This document shows, in pieces, positions 12,299 through 19,539 of a DNA stretch of 19,539 nucleotides. Position 1 is the stretch's first letter. Every line of letters starts with the position of its first letter. Source of the DNA: JTS-RE9 sp964649195 (lineage in GTDB: Bacteria > Planctomycetota > Phycisphaerae > Phycisphaerales > Phycisphaeraceae); assembly GCA_964649195.1 (NCBI GenBank), contig CAZYPK010000094.1, forward strand, positions 1-19,539, given 5' to 3'. The notes below the pieces were generated by a model that was not told the DNA's origin, searched no databases, and worked only from the letters and a program-made list of their open reading frames with translations. The translations under genes and the position numbers were made by a program.

Positions 12299-14863
12299 CG
12301 GAATCGGGCATGGCGTCACCTTCCAGATGTCGCGGGCATATTCCGCAATGGTGCGGTCGCTGGAGAACTTGCCTGAACCGGCCACGTTGAGAATCGCCTT
12401 GCGCATCCAGCCGTCGGTGTCGGCGTATTGCGTGCAGAGTCGGCCATCGGCTTCGACGTAGGATGTCAGGTCCGCCAGGTGCATGAAAATATCCCCCCGG
12501 CAGAGCAATGCTTCACGCAACGGACCGAAGATGCCCGGTTCATTCCTGCTGAAGTGATCGTTGAAGATCAGGTCCAGGGCGGCCCGTGTTTCCGGTTCAT
12601 TGGCGTAGTGCCAATAGGGGCTGTACCAGGCGGCGCTGCCTGCGACCTGTTCCGCGGTCAGCCCGAAGAGGAAGAAGTTTTCCTCGCCGGCTTCCTGGGC
12701 CATTTCGATGGTCGCCCCATCGCGGGTGCCCAGCGTCAAGGCGCCGTTCATCATGAACTTCATGTTGCTCGTGCCGCTGGCCTCGTAGCCCGCGGTGGAG
12801 ATCTGGTTGGAGACATCGCTGGCGGGGATCAATCGCTCGGCCAGCGTGGCGCAGTAATCGGGAAGGAAGACGACCTGGATCCGCTCGCGCGCCGCCGGGT
12901 CGTTGTCGATGGTTGCCGCGAGGTTGTTGATCAGCTTGATGATCAGCTTGGCGAGGTGGTAGGCCGGCGCCGCCTTGCCTGCGAAGAAGAAGGTGCGTGG
13001 CGCGACATCGTTGCCCTTGCCTTCGCGCAGGCGGTTGTAGAGCACGATGATGCGCAGGACGTTGAGCAGTTGTCGTTTGTATTCATGAATGCGCTTGACC
13101 TGACAATCGAAGATGGAATCGGGGGAAATGGTCTGGCCGGTGCTGATTTTCAGCCAGTCGGCGAAACGGGTTTTCGCCGCTGTTTTGGCGAGGCGGAAGT
13201 CATCGATGAAGCTGCGGTCGTCGGCCAGCGGTTTGAGCCGGGCCAGTTGCGACAGGTCGGACACCCAGCCATCGCCGATGGTCTTGGTGATGGTGGAGGC
13301 GAGACAGGGGTTGGCCAGCAGGAGCCACCGCCTGGGTGTGATGCCGTTGGTCTTGTTGCTGAAGCGGTCGGGGAACATCTGGGCCAGGTCGCGGACGGTG
13401 ACGGTGCGCAGGAGCTGCGAGTGGATGGCCGCCACGCCGTTGGTGCTGTGCGAGCCGACGATCGCCAGGTTGGCCATGCGCACCTTGCGTTGGTCGCCTT
13501 CCTCGATCAGGCTGATGTTTCGCAGGCGCTGCTCGTCGTCGGGATGGCGATGGCGGACGTCATCCAGCAGCCGACGGTTGATCTCGAGGATGATCTCCAG
13601 TTGCCGGGGCAGCATCAGTTCAAACCACGCGACCGGCCACTTCTCCAGGGCTTCGGGCAGCAGCGTGTGGTTGGTGTAAGCCAGCGTCTGCTGCGTGAGA
13701 CTCCATGCCTGATCCCACGGCAGCTTCGCATCGTCAAGCAGGATGCGCATGAGCTCGGCCACCGCCATCGCCGGGTGCGTGTCGTTGAGCTGAATCGCGG
13801 CTTTCTCGGCGAGCTGGCTCCAGTCGCTGTTGCTCTGCCCAAAGCGGCGAACCAGGTCGGCCAGCGAGCAGGCGACAAGGAAGTATTCCTGCACGAAGCG
13901 CAGGGCCTTGCCCTGCCTGGTGGAATCATCGGGATAGAGCACGCGGGTGAGCGATTCGGCGGCAAGGGTCTGGGCCAGGGCGCCGACGAAGTCGCCGGTG
14001 CTGAACTGCTGGAAGTCGAAGAAGTCGGGCGACTGGGCGGCCCAGAGTCTGAGCGTGTTGATGGTCTTGCCGCCGTAGCCGACGACGGGGCGGTCGTAGG
14101 GGATGCCGATGAGCGTGGTGGTTTGTCCGGGGATTCCGTGGAGCAATCCGCCGTGCATCTCGAAGGTGCAGTTGAGCTTGATCTGGACCGCATCATTGGG
14201 GCGGGCCACTTCCCAGGGGTCGGGCCGCGCCAGCCAGTGGTCGGGTTGTTCGTGCTGCCAGCCGTTGCGCACGGACTGTTTGAAGATGCCGTATTCATAG
14301 CGCAGCCCATACCCCATGGCGGGCAGTTGCATGGTGGCCATGGAGTCGAGGAAGCATGCCGCCAGTCGGCCCAGGCCGCCGTTGCCCAGGCCCGCATCGG
14401 GTTCCTCCTCCATCGCGGCCGGCCAGTCGATGTTCTTGCCTTTGATCGCGTGCGCCACCAACGAGTCGAGCAGCAGATTCGTGATGTTGTTCGAGAGCGA
14501 CCGGCCGATGAGGTACTCCATCGACAGGTAATACGCCCGTTTGGGATTCTGCTTCGTATAGGTTTCCTCCGTGAGAATCCAGCGCTGCGAAAGGATGTCG
14601 CGCACGGACTGGCCGAGGGCTTCGTACTGCTCGCGGGCGCCGGCGGCGTTGAGGCGGATCACATGATCGAAGGTCAGGTGCCGCTCGTAAAGACCGTTGT
14701 CAGCTCCCGAAAACTGAACCGGCCCGCAGCCGTACTGCTTGAGGAGCTTGTCGAGATCGGCCGGTGCCGGTGCTGCGGTCGCGGGGGAGGGCTGCTTGGA
14801 GGTTGCCGCGCGAGGCTTGGTCTTGGCGGTGGCTGGTTTGCCCGTCTTTTTGGGTTCTGTCAT
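12296..14863 (-). CDS. glgP: Glycogen/alpha-glucan phosphorylase (GT35)
   Basis: This 855-residue enzyme releases glucose-1-phosphate from alpha-1,4-glucan ends using phosphate and PLP. The PLP lysine is Lys702 in EASGTSNMKFMMNGALTLGT. Other family blocks are RAYYLSMEYLIGRSL, GLGNGGLGRLAACFLDSMAT, QLNDTHPAMAVAELMR, TNHTLLPEALEKWP and KRIHEYKRQLLN. Length fits the maltodextrin/glycogen phosphorylase type, plus an N-terminal Lys/Ala/Pro-rich extension (about residues 1-36) of low complexity. AAAGG lies 8 bases before the ATG. It is 78 bases downstream of glgX on the same strand, so the two are likely cotranscribed; GlgX would clear the branches where the phosphorylase stalls. Confidence 0.96.
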   Translation of the reverse strand: MTEPKKTGKPATAKTKPRAATSKQPSPATAAPAPADLDKLLKQYGCGPVQFSGADNGLYERHLTFDHVIRLNAAGAREQYEALGQSVRDILSQRWILTEETYTKQNPKRAYYLSMEYLIGRSLSNNITNLLLDSLVAHAIKGKNIDWPAAMEEEPDAGLGNGGLGRLAACFLDSMATMQLPAMGYGLRYEYGIFKQSVRNGWQHEQPDHWLARPDPWEVARPNDAVQIKLNCTFEMHGGLLHGIPGQTTTLIGIPYDRPVVGYGGKTINTLRLWAAQSPDFFDFQQFSTGDFVGALAQTLAAESLTRVLYPDDSTRQGKALRFVQEYFLVACSLADLVRRFGQSNSDWSQLAEKAAIQLNDTHPAMAVAELMRILLDDAKLPWDQAWSLTQQTLAYTNHTLLPEALEKWPVAWFELMLPRQLEIILEINRRLLDDVRHRHPDDEQRLRNISLIEEGDQRKVRMANLAIVGSHSTNGVAAIHSQLLRTVTVRDLAQMFPDRFSNKTNGITPRRWLLLANPCLASTITKTIGDGWVSDLSQLARLKPLADDRSFIDDFRLAKTAAKTRFADWLKISTGQTISPDSIFDCQVKRIHEYKRQLLNVLRIIVLYNRLREGKGNDVAPRTFFFAGKAAPAYHLAKLIIKLINNLAATIDNDPAARERIQVVFLPDYCATLAERLIPASDVSNQISTAGYEASGTSNMKFMMNGALTLGTRDGATIEMAQEAGEENFFLFGLTAEQVAGSAAWYSPYWHYANEPETRAALDLIFNDHFSRNEPGIFGPLREALLCRGDIFMHLADLTSYVEADGRLCTQYADTDGWMRKAILNVAGSGKFSSDRTIAEYARDIWKVTPCPIP

Positions 14864-14941
14864 GGTGATGCCTTTGATGCAGGGGGAATGAAAACAGGGA
14901 TTTTGAACTGCTCGAACCGGCGTTGCGGAGGAGGGTGCGGG

Positions 14942-17044
14942 TTATGTGGTGTCCGCCTTGGCGAAGGGGTCATCGGTCCCCGTTGCCGCGATCAGCATGA
15001 CCACGGACCGGGCCTCCGCGCGGTGGCTTGGGCCTTGCACGGGCGGAGCGTTCTCCCACTCCACAATGTCGTTGGGTGAATCGAGGCCGGTATCGATCCA
15101 CCTCCGCCAGGGCCTGCCGTGGCCGGGCGTGGGCAGCTCGAAGTCGTGCGCTTCCCAGTGGGCGTTGAGAATCAGGTGGAAACTCAAGCCTTGAACCTTC
15201 ACCTCCGCATTCAGCGCCACGCGGAACGAATCATCGCCCCAGTCCGGCTGGTTCAGCTTCACGCCGTGCCAGCTCTTTTGCGCCTTCTGAATCATGTCCG
15301 TCAGGCAGGTGCGACTTTTTTCGTGTTCCCTGCTGCGCATCACCCGCCGGGCAGCGAGCAGCGACACGAAGCGGCGCAGGTCGGCGTGCTTTTGAAGACG
15401 GGTCCAGTCGAACCAACTGATCTCGTTGTCCTGGGCGTAGGCGTTGTTGTTGCCGCCTTGGGTGTGTCGGACCTCATCACCCATCAGGATCATGGGCACC
15501 CCGATCGAGAGCAGCGTGCAGGCCAGGAAGTTCTTGCACTGCCGGTTGCGCAGCTTCTCGATGTCGGGATCATCGGTGGGGCCTTCCACGCCGCAGTTCC
15601 AGCTTTTGTTGTCATCGCTGCCGTCGCGGTTGTCTTCGCCGTTGGCTTCGTTGTGCTTGGTGTTGTAGGAAACCAGGTCGTTGAGCGTGAAACCATCGTG
15701 GCAGGTGACGAAGTTGAGGCTTTGCTCGGCTTCGCGCTGTTTGTGGCCGTAGAGCTGCGGGCTGCCGATGAGTCGGTCGGCCATCTTTCGCAGCGAGCCC
15801 GGCACGGTGCGGAAAAAGTCGCGTACATCGTCGCGGAAGCGTCCGTTCCATTCCTTCCATGCGTCGCCGATGAAGCTGCCCACCTGATAAAGCCCCGCGG
15901 CATCCCACGCCTCGGCCAGCAGTTTGGCGCCCGCCAGCGCGGGATCGGATTCGATGTCCCACAGCACCGGGGGGTTTGGGATCGGTTGGCCCGAAGCGTC
16001 GCGCGCGAGAATCGACGCCAGGTCGAAGCGGAATCCATCCACGTGCATCTCCCGCACCCAGTGGCGCAGGCTGTCAATGATCAGGCGGCGAACCACCGGA
16101 TGGTTGGCGTTGAGCGTGTTGCCGCAACCGGTGTAATTGGCGTACCGTTCACCGCCGGCCTCGAGCGTGTAATAGTTTCGATTGTCGATGCCCCGGAAAC
16201 TGAGCGTCGGCCCGCGATGGTCGCCCTCTGCCGTGTGGTTGTAAACCACATCCAGAATCACCTCGATGCCGGCCCGATGCAGCGCCTTCACCATGTCGCG
16301 GAACTCGTCGATCGGCCCCAGCGCATCCTGCCTCGAACTGTAAAACGGATGCGGGGCGAAATAGGAGACAGGCGCATAGCCCCAATAATTCCGCTTCCCC
16401 GCAGGAGCATCCTGCACATCAAAGTGGAACACCGGCAGCAGTTCCACCGCGGTGACGCCCAGTTCCTTCAGGTACGGAATCTTCCCGATCAGACCGGCAT
16501 AAGTGCCGCGCTTCTTTTCATCCACACCGGAACTGGGATGGCGTGTAAAGCCGCGAACGTGCATCTCGTAAATGATCGTGCGGGCCGAGGAACGCTTCAG
16601 CGGTGTGTCGCCTTCCCAGTCATAAGCCTTCGGATCAACCACGACGCTTTTCATCGCGGTGGCTGCGTTGTCGCCGGGTTCGGACGCGGCAGCGCGGGAG
16701 TAGCCCTTGGGAACCACCACGCCGCGCCCGTAGGGATCGAGCAGAACCTTGCCCGGATCAAACCGCAGCCCGCGCTGGGGTTCCTGGGGTCCGTGAACCC
16801 TGTAACCATAAAGCTGCCCCGCCTTGATGCCGGGCACGAAGGCGTGCCAATAGTGATAGGTGTGTTGTGATGCGGGATCGATGGTCACAACGCGACAGGG
16901 CCTGGCATCATCCTCGCGATCAAACAGCAGCAACTCGACGCCCGATGCGGTGCGCGAGAACAGGCTGAAGTTGACGCCGCCGTCAACCAATGTTGCCCCA
17001 AGAGGCGAGCTTTGACCCAGTGATGGCATGGATTGGACTTTCAT
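14942..17044 (-). CDS. glgX: Glycogen debranching enzyme (GlgX, GH13 isoamylase type)
   Basis: This 700-residue enzyme hydrolyses alpha-1,6 branches of glycogen trimmed by phosphorylase. An N-terminal CBM48-like domain (LGATLVDGGVNFSLFSRTAS, RVHGP) precedes the GH13 barrel. The catalytic triad is visible: nucleophile Asp341 in DGFRFDLASIL, acid Glu378 in LLAEAWDAAG and transition-state Asp450 in TCHDGFTLND. Loops such as VEGPTDDP and GDEVRHTQGGNNNAYAQDNE are typical of GlgX/TreX. The ATG at 17044 has no Shine-Dalgarno; a tandem heptamer array occupies the leader. An internal ATG at 17029 is possible but is no better served. It lies 80 bases downstream of sulP on the same strand and heads the glycogen catabolic genes. 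Confidence 0.95.
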   Translation of the reverse strand: MKVQSMPSLGQSSPLGATLVDGGVNFSLFSRTASGVELLLFDREDDARPCRVVTIDPASQHTYHYWHAFVPGIKAGQLYGYRVHGPQEPQRGLRFDPGKVLLDPYGRGVVVPKGYSRAAASEPGDNAATAMKSVVVDPKAYDWEGDTPLKRSSARTIIYEMHVRGFTRHPSSGVDEKKRGTYAGLIGKIPYLKELGVTAVELLPVFHFDVQDAPAGKRNYWGYAPVSYFAPHPFYSSRQDALGPIDEFRDMVKALHRAGIEVILDVVYNHTAEGDHRGPTLSFRGIDNRNYYTLEAGGERYANYTGCGNTLNANHPVVRRLIIDSLRHWVREMHVDGFRFDLASILARDASGQPIPNPPVLWDIESDPALAGAKLLAEAWDAAGLYQVGSFIGDAWKEWNGRFRDDVRDFFRTVPGSLRKMADRLIGSPQLYGHKQREAEQSLNFVTCHDGFTLNDLVSYNTKHNEANGEDNRDGSDDNKSWNCGVEGPTDDPDIEKLRNRQCKNFLACTLLSIGVPMILMGDEVRHTQGGNNNAYAQDNEISWFDWTRLQKHADLRRFVSLLAARRVMRSREHEKSRTCLTDMIQKAQKSWHGVKLNQPDWGDDSFRVALNAEVKVQGLSFHLILNAHWEAHDFELPTPGHGRPWRRWIDTGLDSPNDIVEWENAPPVQGPSHRAEARSVVMLIAATGTDDPFAKADTT

Positions 17045-17078
17045 ATCAGCTATCAGCTTTCAGCTATCAGCTTTGAGG
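17044..17078. repeat. Heptamer array at the glgX start codon
   Basis: On the plus strand TATCAGC, TATCAGC, TTTCAGC, TATCAGC and TTTGAGG run consecutively from 17044, whose first base is the complement of the glgX start A. The heptamer YTTCAGC also forms an array at 10331-10358 inside repeat copy C. It replaces the expected ribosome binding region of glgX. Confidence 0.75.
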
Positions 17079-17124
17079 CGTGTGCCACTGTTCAACGGTT
17101 GTTCTCATCCCCAGGCCCCAGGCC

Positions 17125-18843
17125 CTACTCCCCAGGCCCTGCCGCTGCGAATTCCGCGACGGCCTGTTCCACGGACATGTGCCTGCCCATGTAGCCGATT
17201 CGCGCCTCCATCCCCTCGGCACGCAGCAGGTCGCGCACGTTGGCATGAGCCTCGGCAATGCGGAGCCGGATGCCTCGCGCAGCCAGGTCCTGATGGAGCG
17301 CCTGAAGCATTCGCGCGCCGGCCAGGTCCGCGAAAGGCACATCGGACATGTCGCAGATGACCAGCCGAAGTTCCGCATCCGCCAGCGCCCTGGTCCACAC
17401 CGCTTGGCGCACGTGATCGACGTTGAAATAAAGAAGCGAAGATTCCACGCGGAAAATGAGGATGCCCGGCAAGGTTTCGTTGTCCGGGTGCCGCTCCAGA
17501 TCGGAGTACCGCCGCGTGCCGGGGATGCGGCCCAGAAAGGCGACATGCGGATGCGCCGCCCGGCTCAGCAGAAGAATCAACGACGCGATCGCCGCGATCA
17601 GCACGCCCTTGAGAATGCCCAGGAGCAGCACCCCGATGAGCGCGATCATGGAGATGTTGAACTCCAGGCGGCTGACCTTTCGCAGGTGACGCAACCCCTT
17701 GATGTCGATCAGCCCGCGCACCGCCACCAGCACGATGGCCGCCAGCACGACGGTGGGCAGGTTGCTCATCAGGTCGGTCAGGAACAGCAGGCAGATCGCC
17801 AGCGTGATCGAGGCGGCGATCAGGGCCGCGGGGGTTCGCGCGCCGGCCTTGTCATTCACGGCTGATTGGGAAAGGCCGCCGGCCACGGGCATTCCCTGGC
17901 TCAGACCGACCGCGAGGTTGGCCGCGCCCAGGGCCAGCAGTTCCTGCCGCGCATCGATCTCGTCGCCGTTTTTTGCGGCGAGCGTCCGCGCCGCCGACAC
18001 GCTTTCAATGTACGAGAGCAGAAAGCAGGCGAAGCTCAGCGGCAGGATGCCATCGACATCGCGCCATCGGATGTCGGGCAGGCTCAGCGCCGGCAAACCG
18101 GCGGGCAGGGCGCCGACGGTGGACACGCCGGCGCTTTCCAGCGAGGTGAACGAAAGCGCCGCGATCGCCAGCGCCACCACCATCAGGGCGATCGGACGGT
18201 TGGGCAGCAGCTTGTCGCCCAGCAGCAGCAGGGCCAGCGCCGTCAGACCGAAGGCCAGCACGACGAAGTTGGTCTGGCCCAGTTGCCCGGCCAGCATCCA
18301 CACCCTTTCGAAGAAATGGTCGCCGCCGCCCTTGACGCCGAAGAGTTTGGGCAGTTGCGTCAAGGCGATCGTCAGGGCTGCGCCGGCCTTGAATCCGAGC
18401 AGGATGGTCTCGCTGATGAAGCTCATCAGCGAGCTGAGTCGAAGCAGCCAGGCCAGCGTGCTGATGACGGCGACGGTGAGCGCGGTGAGGCCGGCGATCG
18501 CGGTCCAGCGGGCCGGGTCCCCCTCGGCCATGCCGGCGATCGTCGTGCCCACCAGCAGGGCGATGGCCGAAGTCGGCCCCACCGCCAGTTGCCTTGAGGT
18601 GCCCAGCAAGGCGTAAAACAAGCCGCCCAGCAGGTAGCAGTAGATGCCCAGATGCGGCGGCAACCCGGCGAGCGTCGCGTAGGCCATCGACACCGGAATC
18701 GCATAAGCCGCCAGCGTCACCCCCGCCACACCATCGGCCCGCAACTGGACGGCCCCATAGCCGGCCAGCCAACGCCATGGCGGCAGGCGGGAAAACCGGC
18801 CCAGAGTTGGATGCGACTCGCTCACATGCTGCCTCGCGGTCAT
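17125..18843 (-). CDS. SulP-family anion transporter with STAS domain
   Basis: This 572-residue protein combines a hydrophobic transport domain (about residues 25-430, starting with GVTLAAYAIPVSMAYATLAGL, the SulP signature region) with a C-terminal cytosolic STAS domain (about 450-560, LVICDMSDVPFADLAGARML). SulP proteins carry sulfate, bicarbonate or other anions; substrate cannot be read here. In the STAS loop the position often held by a phosphorylatable Ser/Thr appears to be Ala. The ATG at 18843 has no good ribosome site, whereas a GTG at 18825 has GAGG 6 bases upstream, so the protein may start seven codons in. A family 2 repeat begins about 20 bases upstream. The pckA gene upstream on the same strand handles CO2, which makes a bicarbonate role conceivable but unproven. 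Confidence 0.92.
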   Translation of the reverse strand: MTARQHVSESHPTLGRFSRLPPWRWLAGYGAVQLRADGVAGVTLAAYAIPVSMAYATLAGLPPHLGIYCYLLGGLFYALLGTSRQLAVGPTSAIALLVGTTIAGMAEGDPARWTAIAGLTALTVAVISTLAWLLRLSSLMSFISETILLGFKAGAALTIALTQLPKLFGVKGGGDHFFERVWMLAGQLGQTNFVVLAFGLTALALLLLGDKLLPNRPIALMVVALAIAALSFTSLESAGVSTVGALPAGLPALSLPDIRWRDVDGILPLSFACFLLSYIESVSAARTLAAKNGDEIDARQELLALGAANLAVGLSQGMPVAGGLSQSAVNDKAGARTPAALIAASITLAICLLFLTDLMSNLPTVVLAAIVLVAVRGLIDIKGLRHLRKVSRLEFNISMIALIGVLLLGILKGVLIAAIASLILLLSRAAHPHVAFLGRIPGTRRYSDLERHPDNETLPGILIFRVESSLLYFNVDHVRQAVWTRALADAELRLVICDMSDVPFADLAGARMLQALHQDLAARGIRLRIAEAHANVRDLLRAEGMEARIGYMGRHMSVEQAVAEFAAAGPGE

Positions 18844-18867
18844 GGAATCATGCAGGTCAGGTCCGAA

Positions 18868-18950
18868 CCTGAGTTCCGCTTAAGCCCCGCCCGGAAGGGC
18901 GCGGGCCAAGGGACGTTCGATTCGCGGCCTGTTGACGAATTGCTCTGTTG
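18868..18950 (+). repeat. Family 2 repeat, single extended copy
   Basis: CCTGAGTTCCGCTTAAGCCC (18868-18887) leads into CGCCC-GGAA-GGGCGCGGGCCAAGG. The next bases (TTCGATTCGCGGCCTGTTGA and CGAA) align with the flank of the right arm of the family 2 pair at 7539-7571, extending the shared unit well beyond the hairpin. Confidence 0.7.
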
Positions 18951-18956
18951 AAAACA

Positions 18957-19041
18957 TCAAGCCCGATGGCGAGTCCGCGAGCCGTCGGGGGTATTCCGTG
19001 TCTGATACCCCGACGGCTCGCGGACTCGCCATCGGGCTTGA
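18957..19041. repeat. Near-perfect 37-bp hairpin between pckA and sulP
   Basis: The arms 18957-18994 and 19005-19041 pair at 37 positions with one bulged G (18987) and a 10-base loop (TCCGTGTCTG). The left arm begins TCAAGCCCGATGGCGAGTCC. It starts 28 bases after the pckA stop and could be a transcript-end structure, but no T-tract is present. The stem contains GAGTCCGCGA, the family 1 loop sequence. Confidence 0.85.
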
Positions 19042-19050
19042 GCGTGAAAT

Positions 19051-19074
19051 CGCGGGGCTTATGCAAAACTCAGT
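19051..19074 (-). repeat. Family 2 start at the pckA stop codon
   Basis: On the minus strand the pckA stop codon is the TGA of CTGAGTTTTGCATAAGCCCC, followed by GCG, matching the first part of family 2 (CTGAGTTTTGGAATAAGCCC). The GGAA hairpin is absent here. Confidence 0.55.
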
Positions 19075-19539
19075 TCCGAGGCCCTGCCCCCTTGACGCTG
19101 GCGTCCACCTTGTCCTCGTATTTCTTGAAGTTATCCGTGAAGAGTCCGGCCAGCTTCCGGGCGGTGGTCTCGTAGCCGGTCTTGTCAGCCCACGCCTGGC
19201 GCGGAACGAGCACCTCGGCGGGCACGCCGGGGCACTGGGTGATGACTTCGAATCCGAACAGCGGATCGGTTTCGGTCTTGGCGTCGGCGAGCTGGCCGCC
19301 GTGGATCGCGTCCATGATGGCGCGGGTCAGGGCCAGCTTCATTCGCTTGCCCGCGCCGTAGGCCCCGCCGCTCCAGCCGGTGTTCACCAGCCAGACATTG
19401 GACTTGTGTTTCTGGATTTTTTCAGCGAGCAGGCCGGCGTATTTCATGGGATGCCAGACGAGGAACGGGCCGCCGAAGCAGGGGGAGAACGTGGCCTGCG
19501 GTTCGGTGACGCCCATCTCGGTGCCGGCCACCTTCGCGG
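19070..19539 (-). CDS. pckA: Phosphoenolpyruvate carboxykinase (ATP), C-terminal part
   Basis: The visible 155 or so residues are the C-terminal third of ATP-dependent PEPCK, which converts oxaloacetate and ATP to phosphoenolpyruvate, ADP and CO2 in gluconeogenesis. The frame is open to the window edge, so the start is outside. Family blocks seen are KVAGTEMGVTEPQATFSPCF, HPMKYAGLLAEKI, LVNTGWSGGAYGAGKRMKL, TRAIMDAIHGG and LAGLFTDNFKKYED, closely paralleling the E. coli enzyme's end. The insert GGAYGAGKR resembles the form in many non-enteric ATP-type enzymes. A codon read as a start near 19531 is an internal Val. The stop codon sits at a family 2 repeat start, and the 37-bp hairpin follows. 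Confidence 0.95.
   Translation of the reverse strand, partial: AKVAGTEMGVTEPQATFSPCFGGPFLVWHPMKYAGLLAEKIQKHKSNVWLVNTGWSGGAYGAGKRMKLALTRAIMDAIHGGQLADAKTETDPLFGFEVITQCPGVPAEVLVPRQAWADKTGYETTARKLAGLFTDNFKKYEDKVDASVKGAGPRN

Larger units (their letters stand above)
18844..19069. other. Intergenic region between pckA and sulP
   Basis: These 226 bases contain the sulP leader with GAACTCAGGTTCG (18876-18864 on the minus strand), a family 2 unit (18868-18913), a 37-bp hairpin (18957-19041) and a second family 2 start (19072-19051, minus strand) at the pckA stop. No gene was seen. Confidence 0.65.

Noticed and set aside
12428..15079. Very long plus-strand open frame (883 codons) opposite glgP, plus similar ones at 15119-16870, 2945-4564 and 8843-10099
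   Set aside because: These lie antisense to well-supported genes, have low-complexity His/Gln/Gly/Arg-rich translations and no family motifs. They are expected shadows of GC-rich codon usage.
17125..18843. SulP STAS domain as the partner of the nearby SpoIIE-type phosphatase
   Set aside because: The genes are more than 6 kb apart on opposite strands, and the STAS loop seems to lack the phosphorylatable Ser/Thr. Nothing in the sequence links them.

Overview
This is a GC-rich bacterial window with ordinary metabolic and transport genes and unusually repeat-laden gaps. The dense palindromic intergenic repeats, together with the gene set (SpoIIE-type phosphatase, PPK2, full glycogen breakdown set), suggest a Planctomycetota-like organism, perhaps Phycisphaerae. 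That placement is inference: no rRNA or marker gene is present.

Layout. (1) 103-2214: an arsenic locus, with an aquaglyceroporin on the minus strand divergent from arsR and a thioredoxin-type arsenate reductase on the plus strand. (2) 2215-3019: a decayed region holding an IS110-family transposase remnant. (3) 3020-7263: a minus-strand tripartite-efflux operon, with a lipoprotein membrane-fusion protein overlapping an RND pump by ATGA; no outer-membrane partner is visible. (4) 7264-7758: a divergent gap filled by two repeat elements. (5) 7759-10276: plus-strand ppk2 (polyphosphate kinase 2) and a membrane-anchored RsbU/SpoIIE-like phosphatase. (6) 10476-17044: minus-strand glgX, glgP and malQ, which together debranch glycogen, phosphorolyse it and recycle the short maltodextrins. 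(7) 17125-18843: a SulP-family anion transporter with a STAS domain. (8) 19070-19539: the 3' part of ATP-type pckA, running off the window end.

The strongest non-genic signal is a set of REP-like repeats. Family 1 is a 35-base unit (GGGTGGCTGGGGCT, a loop, then AGCCCCGGCCC) that folds into its own hairpin. It occurs singly just after stop codons and as inverted pairs resembling enterobacterial BIMEs (four pairs, 101-129 bp). Family 2 (TGAGTTTT..TAAGCCCCGCCC-GGAA-GGGCGCGGGC) carries a GGAA tetraloop hairpin and occurs near gene starts and at the pckA stop. Others are a pair of CCGCGAC/GTCGCGG palindromes, a 37-bp near-perfect hairpin, a 20-bp tandem palindromic repeat, an AT-rich inverted repeat and heptamer arrays. 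Several share the octamer GTCCGCGA. Many stop codons lie inside or within a few bases of a repeat unit.

I see no rRNA, tRNA, CRISPR array, phage or defence system. No clearly new protein system is visible; the repeat architecture and the aquaglyceroporin-type arsenic locus are what deserve a second look.
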